Of a stretch of DNA of 64,000 nucleotides, positions 41,928 to 50,570 are shown in pieces. The DNA comes from JAJYUU01 sp035472835. GTDB lineage: Bacteria; Actinomycetota; Actinomycetes; Streptosporangiales; Streptosporangiaceae. The notes below the pieces were generated by a model, which searched no databases, was not told the origin of the DNA, and saw only the letters and a list, made by a program, of their open reading frames with translations. The position numbers and the translations under genes were made by a program. How positions within the stretch are numbered: the stretch's first letter is position 1; the number at the start of each line of letters is the position of its first letter. The stretch is taken from assembly GCA_035472835.1 (NCBI GenBank), contig DATIOU010000203.1, positions 1 through 64,000 on the forward strand, written 5' to 3'.

Positions 41928-43211
41928 CTATTTCTTCGTACGCACGGTAACTGTCGACCTCGTGTCCAGTGCCATCTCGTCGGCGTCGTCCACGGACTTC
42001 TTCAGCCGGACGGTCCCGGTCGCGGCATCGACCACGTCGACGACCTTCGCGAGCAGCTTGGCGGTGCCCTCGTTGCCTGATTCCTGGGCTAGCGCGACGG
42101 CACGGCCGAGCTTGGACGTCGCTGTGTCTTCGTCGCCGCGCTTGCGGGCCTCGAGGCCGTCCTGGATGGCCTGAGCGAGTTCCGCCTGGCCGGTGTAATG
42201 CGCCACTTCCGAGTTGATCCGGGTCGACAGCCCCTCATCGTCGGTCCAGATAGCGCGGATGAGTCCCTGTCCGGCAATCATGTCGCCGACCACGAGGCTG
42301 ACCCTGGCAGCCAGCATTTCCTGCCCGACGCCGACCGCGGGGACCCTGACACAGATGTGATAGTCGCGGCTCTCCGCAGCCCCCCACGCGCCCGTCGGGT
42401 AGTCGCCGGCCTGCGGGCCGGTCTGCGTGCGGCGAGCGGTCAGGTCATCGACGGCCGGCGCCACCTGCTTCACGAACTTCAGCGTCGCCTGCTGCGGAGT
42501 CCAGACCCGGAGCCTGACGTCGGCGACCTGCTTGCCCATGGCCTTCTCCATCATGGCGCCGAAGTCCGCGGTCAGGCCGGCTGGGTCAGGCACGATGTCG
42601 ACGGTGCCCAGCAAGCCGGTCGAGACCCGGCGCAGTTCGCTTACCACCCAGTCGGTGCCGACGCCGCGACAGTCACAGCTGAACAGCCCCTCGCATGCCG
42701 CGATCTCCGCAGTCAAGTCAGCAGGCGTCTCGTGCTCGTCCTTACCGTCCGTGAGCAGGATCGCGTGCCGGATGGCGGCGGGAGACCGCAGGAACAGTTC
42801 ACGGGCCATGGCTAGCCACTGGCCGATCGCCGTCCCGCCGCCAGGTTGCAACCCCGCCACAGCACGCTTCGCCTCATCTCGCGTCTGCGGGGACGCAGCC
42901 ACCAGGGTGCCGCCATGGGGATACGCCCCAACGGCTACATGCGTGCCTGCGATCACCGCGAACGCGACGCCGTCGCGGATGACGTCGATGGCTGCGGCCG
43001 TCGCCGCTCGGGCCTGCGCGATCTTGGCCCGCGGTGTGCCCATCGAGCCGGAGCAGTCGACGATGATGACCTCCGCCGCATCGGCGCTGCCCGGCCCGGC
43101 CGTCATGCCGCTATCGGGCGAAGTGACGGTGACGATGGCGTTGACGTCCTGGCCGCCTTCGGGCAGGTACTCGTTCTGAAACACAGCCACGGTGAAGTCC
43201 TGCTCACTCAT
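41928..43211 (-). CDS. VWA-domain protein
   Basis: A 427-residue protein with a von Willebrand A domain at residues about 40-240. The metal site (MIDAS) is complete: IIVDCSGSMG (DxSxS), the Thr in GGGTAIGQW, and the Asp in AILLTDGKDE. VWA domains hold protein partners through Mg2+. The C-terminal part, about 180 residues, is beta-rich then helical. It has no signal peptide, so it should be cytoplasmic. Its ATG overlaps the end of the PP2C gene by eight bases, with GGAG inside that gene. Confidence 0.9.
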   Translation of the reverse strand: MSEQDFTVAVFQNEYLPEGGQDVNAIVTVTSPDSGMTAGPGSADAAEVIIVDCSGSMGTPRAKIAQARAATAAAIDVIRDGVAFAVIAGTHVAVGAYPHGGTLVAASPQTRDEAKRAVAGLQPGGGTAIGQWLAMARELFLRSPAAIRHAILLTDGKDEHETPADLTAEIAACEGLFSCDCRGVGTDWVVSELRRVSTGLLGTVDIVPDPAGLTADFGAMMEKAMGKQVADVRLRVWTPQQATLKFVKQVAPAVDDLTARRTQTGPQAGDYPTGAWGAAESRDYHICVRVPAVGVGQEMLAARVSLVVGDMIAGQGLIRAIWTDDEGLSTRINSEVAHYTGQAELAQAIQDGLEARKRGDEDTATSKLGRAVALAQESGNEGTAKLLAKVVDVVDAATGTVRLKKSVDDADEMALDTRSTVTVRTKK

Positions 43212-44298
43212 CGTCGCTCCTTGCGCCGGGTTGGGTCGGAGGTTCTGAGGCTGGGTCCGCGGAGTTGGCGGCCAAGGATGCGGCGGGCGGGAACGGCGCT
43301 ACCACCACCGTGATGTTGTCACTGCCGCCAGCCTGCAGCGCGAAGTCCACGAGCTTTCGGGCCGTGCCGAGCGGGTCAGCCTGCGCGGTCGGCATGGCCC
43401 GCGCGGCTATATCCGCGCTGTCGGGCAAGTAGTTCCACAGGCCGTCTGAGCACAGCAGAACTGCCCCCGCGCTCGGCGGGACGAATCGCAGCACCCGCGC
43501 TGACCGGTCACTGACATCAGCGCCCAGCCAGCCGGTGACGACATGGGCCTGTGGTGACTCCGGTGCTTCCTCGGCTGACAGCACGCCCGCAGATACGAGC
43601 TCGGTGGCGAGTGAGTCATCGGTGGTCAGCTGCTGCCCGGTCGGCGGATTGCCATCGGCCAGCCAGTACGCCCGGCTGTCACCAAGCCAGCAGACCGTGA
43701 CGGCCTCCGTGGTGATGATCGCGGAGACAAATGTCGCGGACGGCGCGTCCTGCGCCATCGAGCTTTCCGGCGGGCCGCCAATGCCGGCTACCGCAGCCTG
43801 CGCGGCCTGGACGGCCTGAGTCGACGCCGTAGCCTCGTCAAGCCCGGCCCGGACAGCCGGCTCGAGGACGGTCAGCGCGGCTTCCACGGCGACCTGCGAC
43901 GCCTCGTCGCCGCGATCGGAGCCGGACACGCCGTCACACACAACGGCGATCGACACCGGACCCGCGGCCGCGTTCGTAGCGGAGAGAGCGAGCGCATCTT
44001 CGTTCCGGTAATGGTGCACGCCACGGTCGGTGACGCCGGCCAGCTGGCCGAGGTCGATCTCGGCGTGATCGCGGCCAGAAGGCATCTTGCGGCCGCACGA
44101 TTCGCAGTAACCATCCGGGCTGATGGAGCCTGACTGGCAATGCGGGCAAACCGGTGCCACTGGGGTTGTGCCGACAGCAGTTACGCCTGGCGCGGTCAGC
44201 ACAGCTCGGCAGGACTCACAGAAGTTATCCTCTGGCCAGACCGGCTTGCCGCACGATGGGCACGGCCTGGACTGACCGTCGGCCGGCTCCTCGGTCAT
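43204..44298 (-). CDS. PP2C-type Ser/Thr protein phosphatase with zinc ribbons
   Basis: A 364-residue Mn2+/Mg2+-dependent phosphatase that should reverse the adjacent kinase. N-terminal ribbons are CPSCGKPVWPEDNFCESC and CPHCQSGSISPDGYCESCG. The PP2C core keeps the metal and phosphate residues: VVCDGVSGSDRGDEAS, WLGDSRAYWL, LLCSDGLWNYL and SDNITVVV. I choose ATG 44298, which overlaps the kinase stop as ATGA, over GTG 44304. No membrane helix is present, unlike the PstP-type phosphatases of cell-division operons. Confidence 0.93.
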   Translation of the reverse strand: MTEEPADGQSRPCPSCGKPVWPEDNFCESCRAVLTAPGVTAVGTTPVAPVCPHCQSGSISPDGYCESCGRKMPSGRDHAEIDLGQLAGVTDRGVHHYRNEDALALSATNAAAGPVSIAVVCDGVSGSDRGDEASQVAVEAALTVLEPAVRAGLDEATASTQAVQAAQAAVAGIGGPPESSMAQDAPSATFVSAIITTEAVTVCWLGDSRAYWLADGNPPTGQQLTTDDSLATELVSAGVLSAEEAPESPQAHVVTGWLGADVSDRSARVLRFVPPSAGAVLLCSDGLWNYLPDSADIAARAMPTAQADPLGTARKLVDFALQAGGSDNITVVVAPFPPAASLAANSADPASEPPTQPGARSDDE

Positions 44299-46601
44299 GA
44301 CCACGTCCGAGGCCGGATCTCGTTGGCCATGTCGACGAGCGCTACCCGCCGCGCTGCGTCGGGCGCCTGCCTGGCCTGGGTGCGATAGCTGCGCTCCAGG
44401 CCGGAGCGAACCGCGCGCTCGTTCGGCTCGACGCCGAGCAACGGGGCGCCGTCGAGCGGCTGACCAGCGACGATCCTCGCGAGGCCGGCTAGCAGCACCT
44501 CAGTCGTGAGCCGCTGCTGCACGGCGGGGTCGAGGTGGAGCCCGGACATCTGCCGGCTTGCCTCGTGCAGATCGTCTGCGGAAACCCACTGCTGACCGGT
44601 AGCGGGCAACAGGCGCATCCGCAGTGCTGCTACCTGCGCCGCTGTGTACTGGCTCGACGACTGCGGCACACCGCTGAGCGCATCCACGGCGCCCGTCTTG
44701 TCGCCGTCCCTGCGCCTGATCCTGGCCAGCCCGAAGCCAGCGCTGACGTAAGAGCGATCGACTGTCCACACGACCTGGAAGTAACGCGCGGCCGCCGGGA
44801 AATCTGCCGCCGCCTCCGCCGCCAGGCCGAGCGCGAGCTTGGGCGCCAGCTCGCCGGGCAGCGTCTCTACTACCTCGTCAAACGCCGCGCGGGCCGCACG
44901 ATGGTCGCCGTGGGCGAGGCTGTGCAGCCCTTGGTACCAGGTGACGCGCCAGTCGGCCGGGTCTCGGCTGGCGGCATCCGCCAGCACCGCCGCTGCGTCC
45001 GCGAGCCGCTCGCCGACGATCAGGGCCCTAGCTAGAGCGAGGCGTGTTTCCAGCGACTCGGCCACCTCCGCTGGCGTACCCTGCTCGCCGGCGACCGCTG
45101 CGGTCAGCGCGGTGATCCGTTGCGCCGGCTCGAGCGGGCTGAGTGTCGCCAGGAACCCGGCAGCAGGATCACTGCTATCGACGACTGGCACCGGCAGGCC
45201 AGCCACCACGTCAGCAACCGGCGGGGCGGCGTAACTGGCCGTGCGGTCCGCGGGATCATGTCCCGGCACCCCGATGGCCTGCACTTCGGCGCTAAACAAG
45301 GTCGAGAACGCCGGGCGCTGCTGGCCATCGGCAACAGCCAGGACTTCGCGCAGCACGCCGGTAAGCTGCTCCGCCATCTCGCTGGCCGAGGCGAATCGCT
45401 GATCGGGGTCGGCGTTCGTGGCGCGACGCACAGCGCGCAGGAATGACTCATGCTGCGCGAGGGCCGGTACCGTCGCCGGGTCCGGCAGGCTGTGCTCGTA
45501 CTGGGTCTGATAACCAGCGAACTCGAATGTCAGCACAGCCAGTGCACGGCCGACCGTGTACAGGTCGGACGACGGCGACGGGCCGAGAGCGGCGATCTCC
45601 GGCGCCTGGTAGCCGGCTGTCCCGTAGATCGGGCTGCCCTCATCGTCGATCCGGCGGACGGCGCCCATGTCGATGAGCTTGAGCTGCTCCTCGGTCTGGA
45701 TCACGTTCTCGGGCTTGAAGTCGCAGTACACCAGCCCGCGATTGTGCAGGTAACCGAGCGCAGGCAAGACCTCGATTGCGTAGGCGAGTGCGACCGATAC
45801 AGGAAGAGACTGTCCGGTGGTGGCGCGGTGGTCAAGCAGGATCTGGCGCAGCGACCGCCCGCCGACGTATTCCATGACGATGTAGCCAGTCAGCGCGCCG
45901 GTCACCTTATCTGGGTGCTGCACGAAGTTGTAGATGCCTACGATCGTCGGGTGCTCGACTTCGGCCAGGAACCGGCGCTCGGCGACGGCAGCCTCCTGGG
46001 CGCTGCTGTCGCCACTGTTGAGCAAGCCTTTGAGCACCACCCAACGGTCGCTCAGGTGGTGATCCCTGGCCAGGTAGATCCAGCCAAGTCCGCCGTGGGC
46101 CAGGCAGCCAAGAACTTCGTACTGTCCGGCGACCAGATCGCCGGAAGCGAGTTTGGCGGAGAAGGAGAACTGCGTTCCGCAGTGCGGACAGAACCCCTCG
46201 GTCAGCCCCGGCCGGCCACCGCGGCTGCGCCCGACTGCCTGGCCGCAGTTACCGCAGAACCTCTTGCTCTCCGGGACCTGCGGGTGGGCCATGATCGCGG
46301 TAGCCGGGTCACGAGCTGGAACCGGGTCGATCTCGACTAGGCCCGCGCCGAGCCGCCCCCTCGACGAGCGGCTGGCACCAGACCTCGTCCTGCGGCTGCT
46401 CGGTCCGCTGGCGCCCGTACCCGTTGTGGTGAGGCCGGTACTCGTCGAGACGCCGCCGGACGCGGCTGGTGCCGACGGCTGAGCCGGTACGAGCGGGGCC
46501 AGCCCGCACACGTCGCAGTAGCCGTCCTCGATAGTCCCGTTGCAGCCAGGCCGAGTGCAGGCTTGCGCTGCCAAGCCCGAAGAGGTCCCTACTGCTGTCA
46601 T
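44295..46601 (-). CDS. PknG-like Ser/Thr protein kinase (zinc finger-kinase-TPR)
   Basis: A 768-residue soluble kinase. An extra N-terminal Cys cluster (C15, C20, C29, C32) precedes a Ser/Thr-rich linker. A rubredoxin-like finger follows (C116, C119, C138, C141), spaced as in Mycobacterium PknG. The kinase domain is about 158-430, with the glycine loop LAHGGLGWIYLA, Lys191, the catalytic loop YCDFKPENVI (D294) and DMG (D311). These variants of HRD and DFG are PknG hallmarks. The C-terminal 300 residues are helical and TPR-like (PADWRVTWYQGLHSLAHGDHRAARAAFDEV). It is in an operon with PstS- and GlnX-like genes upstream and PP2C, VWA and FHA genes downstream. Confidence 0.95.
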   Translation of the reverse strand: MTAVGTSSGLAAQACTRPGCNGTIEDGYCDVCGLAPLVPAQPSAPAASGGVSTSTGLTTTGTGASGPSSRRTRSGASRSSRGRLGAGLVEIDPVPARDPATAIMAHPQVPESKRFCGNCGQAVGRSRGGRPGLTEGFCPHCGTQFSFSAKLASGDLVAGQYEVLGCLAHGGLGWIYLARDHHLSDRWVVLKGLLNSGDSSAQEAAVAERRFLAEVEHPTIVGIYNFVQHPDKVTGALTGYIVMEYVGGRSLRQILLDHRATTGQSLPVSVALAYAIEVLPALGYLHNRGLVYCDFKPENVIQTEEQLKLIDMGAVRRIDDEGSPIYGTAGYQAPEIAALGPSPSSDLYTVGRALAVLTFEFAGYQTQYEHSLPDPATVPALAQHESFLRAVRRATNADPDQRFASASEMAEQLTGVLREVLAVADGQQRPAFSTLFSAEVQAIGVPGHDPADRTASYAAPPVADVVAGLPVPVVDSSDPAAGFLATLSPLEPAQRITALTAAVAGEQGTPAEVAESLETRLALARALIVGERLADAAAVLADAASRDPADWRVTWYQGLHSLAHGDHRAARAAFDEVVETLPGELAPKLALGLAAEAAADFPAAARYFQVVWTVDRSYVSAGFGLARIRRRDGDKTGAVDALSGVPQSSSQYTAAQVAALRMRLLPATGQQWVSADDLHEASRQMSGLHLDPAVQQRLTTEVLLAGLARIVAGQPLDGAPLLGVEPNERAVRSGLERSYRTQARQAPDAARRVALVDMANEIRPRTWS

Positions 46602-47827
46602 CGGCGGCCTCCCGCTGCGCTCAGCGCCAAAACTGCCTGCTGATAACTACGCACCGCCGCGTCAGCGGCGGCAAGATCGCATGGTGCCGTCCACAATGCG
46701 TCGCGGGCCTGCTCGTACAGGCCCGCTAGCTGCAGGTCTTCCGCGGCGCCGAGCTGGGCTGCCTTGGCCTTGTAGGCGTCAAGCAGACCACGCATCTCGT
46801 CCCTGCGGTCAAGCTCGGCCGCCGCGGCTTGCTCGGCGTCGCGGTACTGACGAACCGCCGCCGCCGCGTCCTTGTCCAGTGCCCGTAGCTCGCCATCTAG
46901 CCTGGTCCAGCGGCCGGCGCCGCGCAGCTCAGGCAGGTCTGCGAGGCGGCGCTGAAGCTCGCCAGGGTCTGCAAGCGGCTGCGGTGTGCGGGCCTCGATC
47001 TTGGCTGCTGCGCGCTGCCGCGCGGCCGATGCGTCCTGCCACGCGTCCGTGGCGGCCCGTACAACCGCGCTCACCGCTGCGATGCGCTGGTCAGCGTCGG
47101 CGCGCAGCCGCCCGAGTTCGCTCGCTCTGCTGGCAACCGCATCGACCTGCTGCTGCAGCCGGGCCAGGGCGGCCGCGCCCGCATTCCCTGCGGCGCCCGC
47201 CGGCCCGAGCGCCAGCGGGTCGGTGTTCACGGTCTCGCGCAGCTGGGCCAGATTCGCCTGCGCCACGGCCAGGGTGCTAGCCAGATCGGCATCGGCCAGG
47301 CCTGCTGCCTGCTGCTGCGCGTGTTCGAGGCTGGTACTTGCCCGCGACAGCCCGTCGGCGACCTGATTCCAGATGGCCTCAGCGGCGTCGCAGACGGCCG
47401 CGACGCTGGCGTAGACCTGTTTCATCGCAGCCACGGCGACCGCGATCGTCACGTAGTTGTTCGCAGTGGCTGTGAGCTCGCGCCGGCCAACCGGCGTGGT
47501 CGTCGTCGCCAGTCGCACCGATGGCCCGTAAAGCAAGGCGGCGAGATCGGCGAGCCTCGCGGCTGTCGCACGCGCCGCGCCACCGCCCAGGTCAGCGATC
47601 CGATCCACGACGGCCGAGTACGCATTGAATGTTTCCCACAGAGCAGTCATGTCAGCGTCCGCTGTCGCCCAGCGCTGCTGGCTCTCGCCCGCCAGCTTCG
47701 CCCCGGTCAGGAGCCGCTTGCCGAAGCTGCCATCTAGGTCGAGCAGGTTCGCCTGGATCGTGTCGCGCTCGGCCACCGCGGCAGCGACTGCTGCTGTCGC
47801 CTGCTCCCTGGTTATCGAGATCGTCAT
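46598..47827 (-). CDS. Coiled-coil protein between GlnX-like and PknG-like genes
   Basis: A protein of about 409 residues, almost wholly helical and Ala/Gln/Arg/Leu rich, with no membrane helix or signal peptide. Long heptad-like stretches are visible (LARLQQQVDAVASRASELGRL and AAAVRQYRDAEQAAAAELDRR). No family is recognised. Its TGA overlaps the kinase ATG as ATGA. I choose ATG 47827 (MTISITREQ); an in-frame GTG 47869 would overlap the upstream gene by 14 bases. It probably links the membrane sensor to the kinase, which is inference from position. Confidence 0.75.
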   Translation of the reverse strand: MTISITREQATAAVAAAVAERDTIQANLLDLDGSFGKRLLTGAKLAGESQQRWATADADMTALWETFNAYSAVVDRIADLGGGAARATAARLADLAALLYGPSVRLATTTTPVGRRELTATANNYVTIAVAVAAMKQVYASVAAVCDAAEAIWNQVADGLSRASTSLEHAQQQAAGLADADLASTLAVAQANLAQLRETVNTDPLALGPAGAAGNAGAAALARLQQQVDAVASRASELGRLRADADQRIAAVSAVVRAATDAWQDASAARQRAAAKIEARTPQPLADPGELQRRLADLPELRGAGRWTRLDGELRALDKDAAAAVRQYRDAEQAAAAELDRRDEMRGLLDAYKAKAAQLGAAEDLQLAGLYEQARDALWTAPCDLAAADAAVRSYQQAVLALSAAGGRR

Positions 47828-47855
47828 TCTGCGAGTCCCGTGCCGGACCAGATTG

Positions 47856-49235
47856 TCATTGATACTCACTCAGCCGCTGCGACAATCCCCAGGCCGCGGC
47901 GGAGGCCATCAGCACGCCTGCGACGATGAACGCCACTTCCAGCCCGGACAGGGCGTTCGCGCCCGCAGCCGCGTCCGAGCTGAACACCGCCTGATCGGCC
48001 GAAATCGCGTCAGCCAGGTCCGACTCCAGCCGGGTGAACCCGGCCGCTGCACTGCCCGGACCGGTCCCGATCACCCGCGACGTCTCGGCCGCGTAGTTAG
48101 CGGCCACGTCGAGGTTGAAGACCTGGGTGCTCGTCGCGTACCAGGACCGGGCGTCAGCTTCAGCCGCGGCGATCGACCTGGCCGCCGAGTTGTCCGGGCT
48201 CGCAGCGGCGGCCGTGCTCAGGAACGAGCCGGGGCCTGGTCCAGCCTGCCGCTGCTCGGCAGCGAAGTCGCCCTGGAAGGACGTGCTGCCGCTGCGCGAG
48301 ATGAGGTTCAGGATCTCATCTCCTCTAGCCTGCTGGACCGCGATCGTCGCCTGCGCCAGCGCCTGCGCGGGGGTCGAGCCGCGTGTCTCGGCGCTGCCGA
48401 GATCGGACCGGGTCACCGCGAAAGCCACGACCAGCCAGATCGCCGTCACCGTCAGCGCTATCGAGGAGGCGAGCAAACCGAAGTTGAAGGTGCGCTGGGT
48501 GCGCTTGGACAGCCAGCGCTGGCTGCGGTAGAGCAGAATCCACAGGGCCACGGAGAATACGAGCGTGATCGCTATCCACGGCGCGCCGGTAGCCTGCGCG
48601 CTGCGGGCGGCCAGGCTCGCATTCGTCCGGGAGTAGATGCTGCGGGCGGCCGGAAGCAGCGTCAAGTGCATCTGCTCCGACGCGACCTGCATGAACGAGC
48701 CGCCGGTGAGTTGGTAACCGAGCACGTAGTCCGATTGCGCTTGCTTGACATAACCGGTGTACACAGGGAGGCCGGTCGCGACGGCTGCCAGGCTCGAGCG
48801 AAGCTGGCTGTCTCCCGGCGAGGCCGCGGCGGTCAGGTCCGACAGGTATGCGCCCGCCTGCGCGATGTCGGCCTCGTAGTGCTGCCGCATTGCCAGAGGT
48901 TCCTGCGGGCCGGATAGGAACGCGGTCGTCGCTGTCACATCGGCGTCGGACAGCGACTGGTACAGCCGCTGCGCCTCGAAGCTCAATGGCTCTTTGACAT
49001 GAACCACGTCGGCTGCGGCCGAAGCGTGCTGGCCGGCCGTCCAGGCGCCCACCACGCCCCAGCCGACCGACGCCAGCACGAGCGCGACGATCGCGAGGCC
49101 CAGCAGCTGAGGCGTACTCGACCAACGCCGCGGCGTCAGCCAGCCCACTCTGCGTGCCGGGAGCGCAGCAGCTGCGTGCTGCCGCTGCGGGGGTGCCGGT
49201 TGCGCAGGTGGCGGCGATGACGTGGTGGATGCCAT
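47856..49235 (-). CDS. GlnX-like membrane sensor with two outer helical domains
   Basis: A 459-residue membrane protein. Predicted helices lie at about 43-66, 217-236, 252-275 and 429-451. They frame two extracytoplasmic all-helical domains (67-216 and 276-428), each the size of a four-helix-bundle sensor. This is the topology of mycobacterial GlnX, which passes a signal from a binding lipoprotein to PknG. The N-terminus is Pro/Ala/Gln rich and cytoplasmic. Its ATG overlaps the last base of the PstS-like gene. Sequence identity to GlnX was not tested. Confidence 0.75.
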   Translation of the reverse strand: MASTTSSPPPAQPAPPQRQHAAAALPARRVGWLTPRRWSSTPQLLGLAIVALVLASVGWGVVGAWTAGQHASAAADVVHVKEPLSFEAQRLYQSLSDADVTATTAFLSGPQEPLAMRQHYEADIAQAGAYLSDLTAAASPGDSQLRSSLAAVATGLPVYTGYVKQAQSDYVLGYQLTGGSFMQVASEQMHLTLLPAARSIYSRTNASLAARSAQATGAPWIAITLVFSVALWILLYRSQRWLSKRTQRTFNFGLLASSIALTVTAIWLVVAFAVTRSDLGSAETRGSTPAQALAQATIAVQQARGDEILNLISRSGSTSFQGDFAAEQRQAGPGPGSFLSTAAAASPDNSAARSIAAAEADARSWYATSTQVFNLDVAANYAAETSRVIGTGPGSAAAGFTRLESDLADAISADQAVFSSDAAAGANALSGLEVAFIVAGVLMASAAAWGLSQRLSEYQ

Positions 49236-50368
49236 TAGCGGATGCTCGCGATCTGAGAGTCAGCCAGCGTCACGACGGCAGCAGGCAACGGCTGGAACCG
49301 CACTTGGTTGAGGAAGCTGGCCGCGTTCCCGGCTGTGGTCGCCCAGTGCAGGAACGCCTGCAGGTCACGTGCCTTAGCCGCGGATGGCTGGCGGCTGGAG
49401 ACGATCGCGTACTCGTAGTTGACGATCGGATACCCATCCGCCGCCGGGCCGTTGATCATGGACATCGTTTCGTTCGGTGGGAGGACCGAGACCAGGCTCG
49501 CCGCTGCGGCGCTCATCGTGGCGGGCGTCGGCAGTTCGAAGTGCCCGCTCGCGTTGGCGAGCTCGGCCTCCCCGAGGTGCGCGGACAGCGCGTCCGATAG
49601 GTAGCTGATCCCGACGTAGGCGACGCAGCCCGGTGTCACCTTGCAGCCCGCGACCATGCCGGTGTTGCCATGCGCCGCGAGCGCTGATGACAGATGCGGC
49701 CAGGCCACCGTCGTTCCGTAGCCAAAGACGCTGTTCCATCCCGGCGCGCCTGTCGCTAGATAGCTGGTGAACAGGAACGTGTCGCCCGAGCTCTCGGCCC
49801 TGTGCATCGGAACAACCTTGACATTCGGCAGTGGCACGCCGGGGTTGAGCGCGGCGATCGCCCGATCTTTCCAGCTGGTGATCGAGCCCGAGTACATCGC
49901 AGCGAGCACCGCCCCGGTGAGCCGGATGTGCGTCCCGGGCCCAAGGCCAGGGACGTTGTAGTTGACCTGCTGCGCGGAGATGGCGAGCGGGATGTTGAGC
50001 AGGCTCGGATGGCTCACCAAATTGCCGCTGGACAGGAATGCGTCTGAGGCGCCGATGGCCGCAGTGCCCGCTGAGGCTGCCTTGATGCCGGCGCCTGACC
50101 CGGTCGCCGCTGTGGTGATCGTGACCTGCCCGTACTGCTGGTGGTACGCCGACGCCCAGGACGTCAGCAGTGGGTACAGCAGCGTGCTGCCAGTCTCGGT
50201 GAGCTTGAGTGGCGCGGACCCGGGCCCGCTCGGCAAGCGCGGCGGCGTCTGCGCAGCAGTCCCGGCTAGCGACTGGCCAGGCGGAGGCGCCGCGGTAGCA
50301 CAGCCCGCCAGAACCCCGGCCAGCGCTATGCCAGCCAGCGCAGGCAACAGGCGCGAGTACGACGCCAC
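49235..50368 (-). CDS. PstS1-like phosphate-binding lipoprotein
   Basis: A 377-residue lipoprotein. The signal peptide ends in the lipobox VLAGC with the lipid-bearing Cys at 23. The periplasmic-binding fold shows TGSTLLYPLL, TGSGAGIKAASAGTAAIGASDAFLS and HRAESSGDTFLFTSYL, the phosphate-contact regions of PstS. The C-terminal half (GMVAGCKVTPGCVAYVGISYL, YPIVNYEYAIV, FHWATTAGN-like LQAFLHWATT) closely follows the mycobacterial PstS1 pattern. No pstC, pstA, pstB or phoU lies nearby. It is the first gene of the kinase operon, so it probably senses its ligand and does not feed a transporter. GTG 50368 follows GTGAGGA. Confidence 0.9.
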   Translation of the reverse strand: MASYSRLLPALAGIALAGVLAGCATAAPPPGQSLAGTAAQTPPRLPSGPGSAPLKLTETGSTLLYPLLTSWASAYHQQYGQVTITTAATGSGAGIKAASAGTAAIGASDAFLSSGNLVSHPSLLNIPLAISAQQVNYNVPGLGPGTHIRLTGAVLAAMYSGSITSWKDRAIAALNPGVPLPNVKVVPMHRAESSGDTFLFTSYLATGAPGWNSVFGYGTTVAWPHLSSALAAHGNTGMVAGCKVTPGCVAYVGISYLSDALSAHLGEAELANASGHFELPTPATMSAAAASLVSVLPPNETMSMINGPAADGYPIVNYEYAIVSSRQPSAAKARDLQAFLHWATTAGNAASFLNQVRFQPLPAAVVTLADSQIASIR

Positions 50369-50570
50369 CGCAATTCCTCACCCCGTGCCCTTGGCCGTCG
50401 GGCTGACGGCGCAAATGGACGTGCCGCAATATGCCATCAGATTCGCTGATCCGCCGCAACCCCACCATTGCCCGGCCACGGCCTCGGGACGGCCTCGGGA
50501 CGGGCACCGGACTGCGACGCAGGGCTAGACTCGGCGAGCAGCAGGCGGGAGACCAGGCGGAGGGGGGTCG

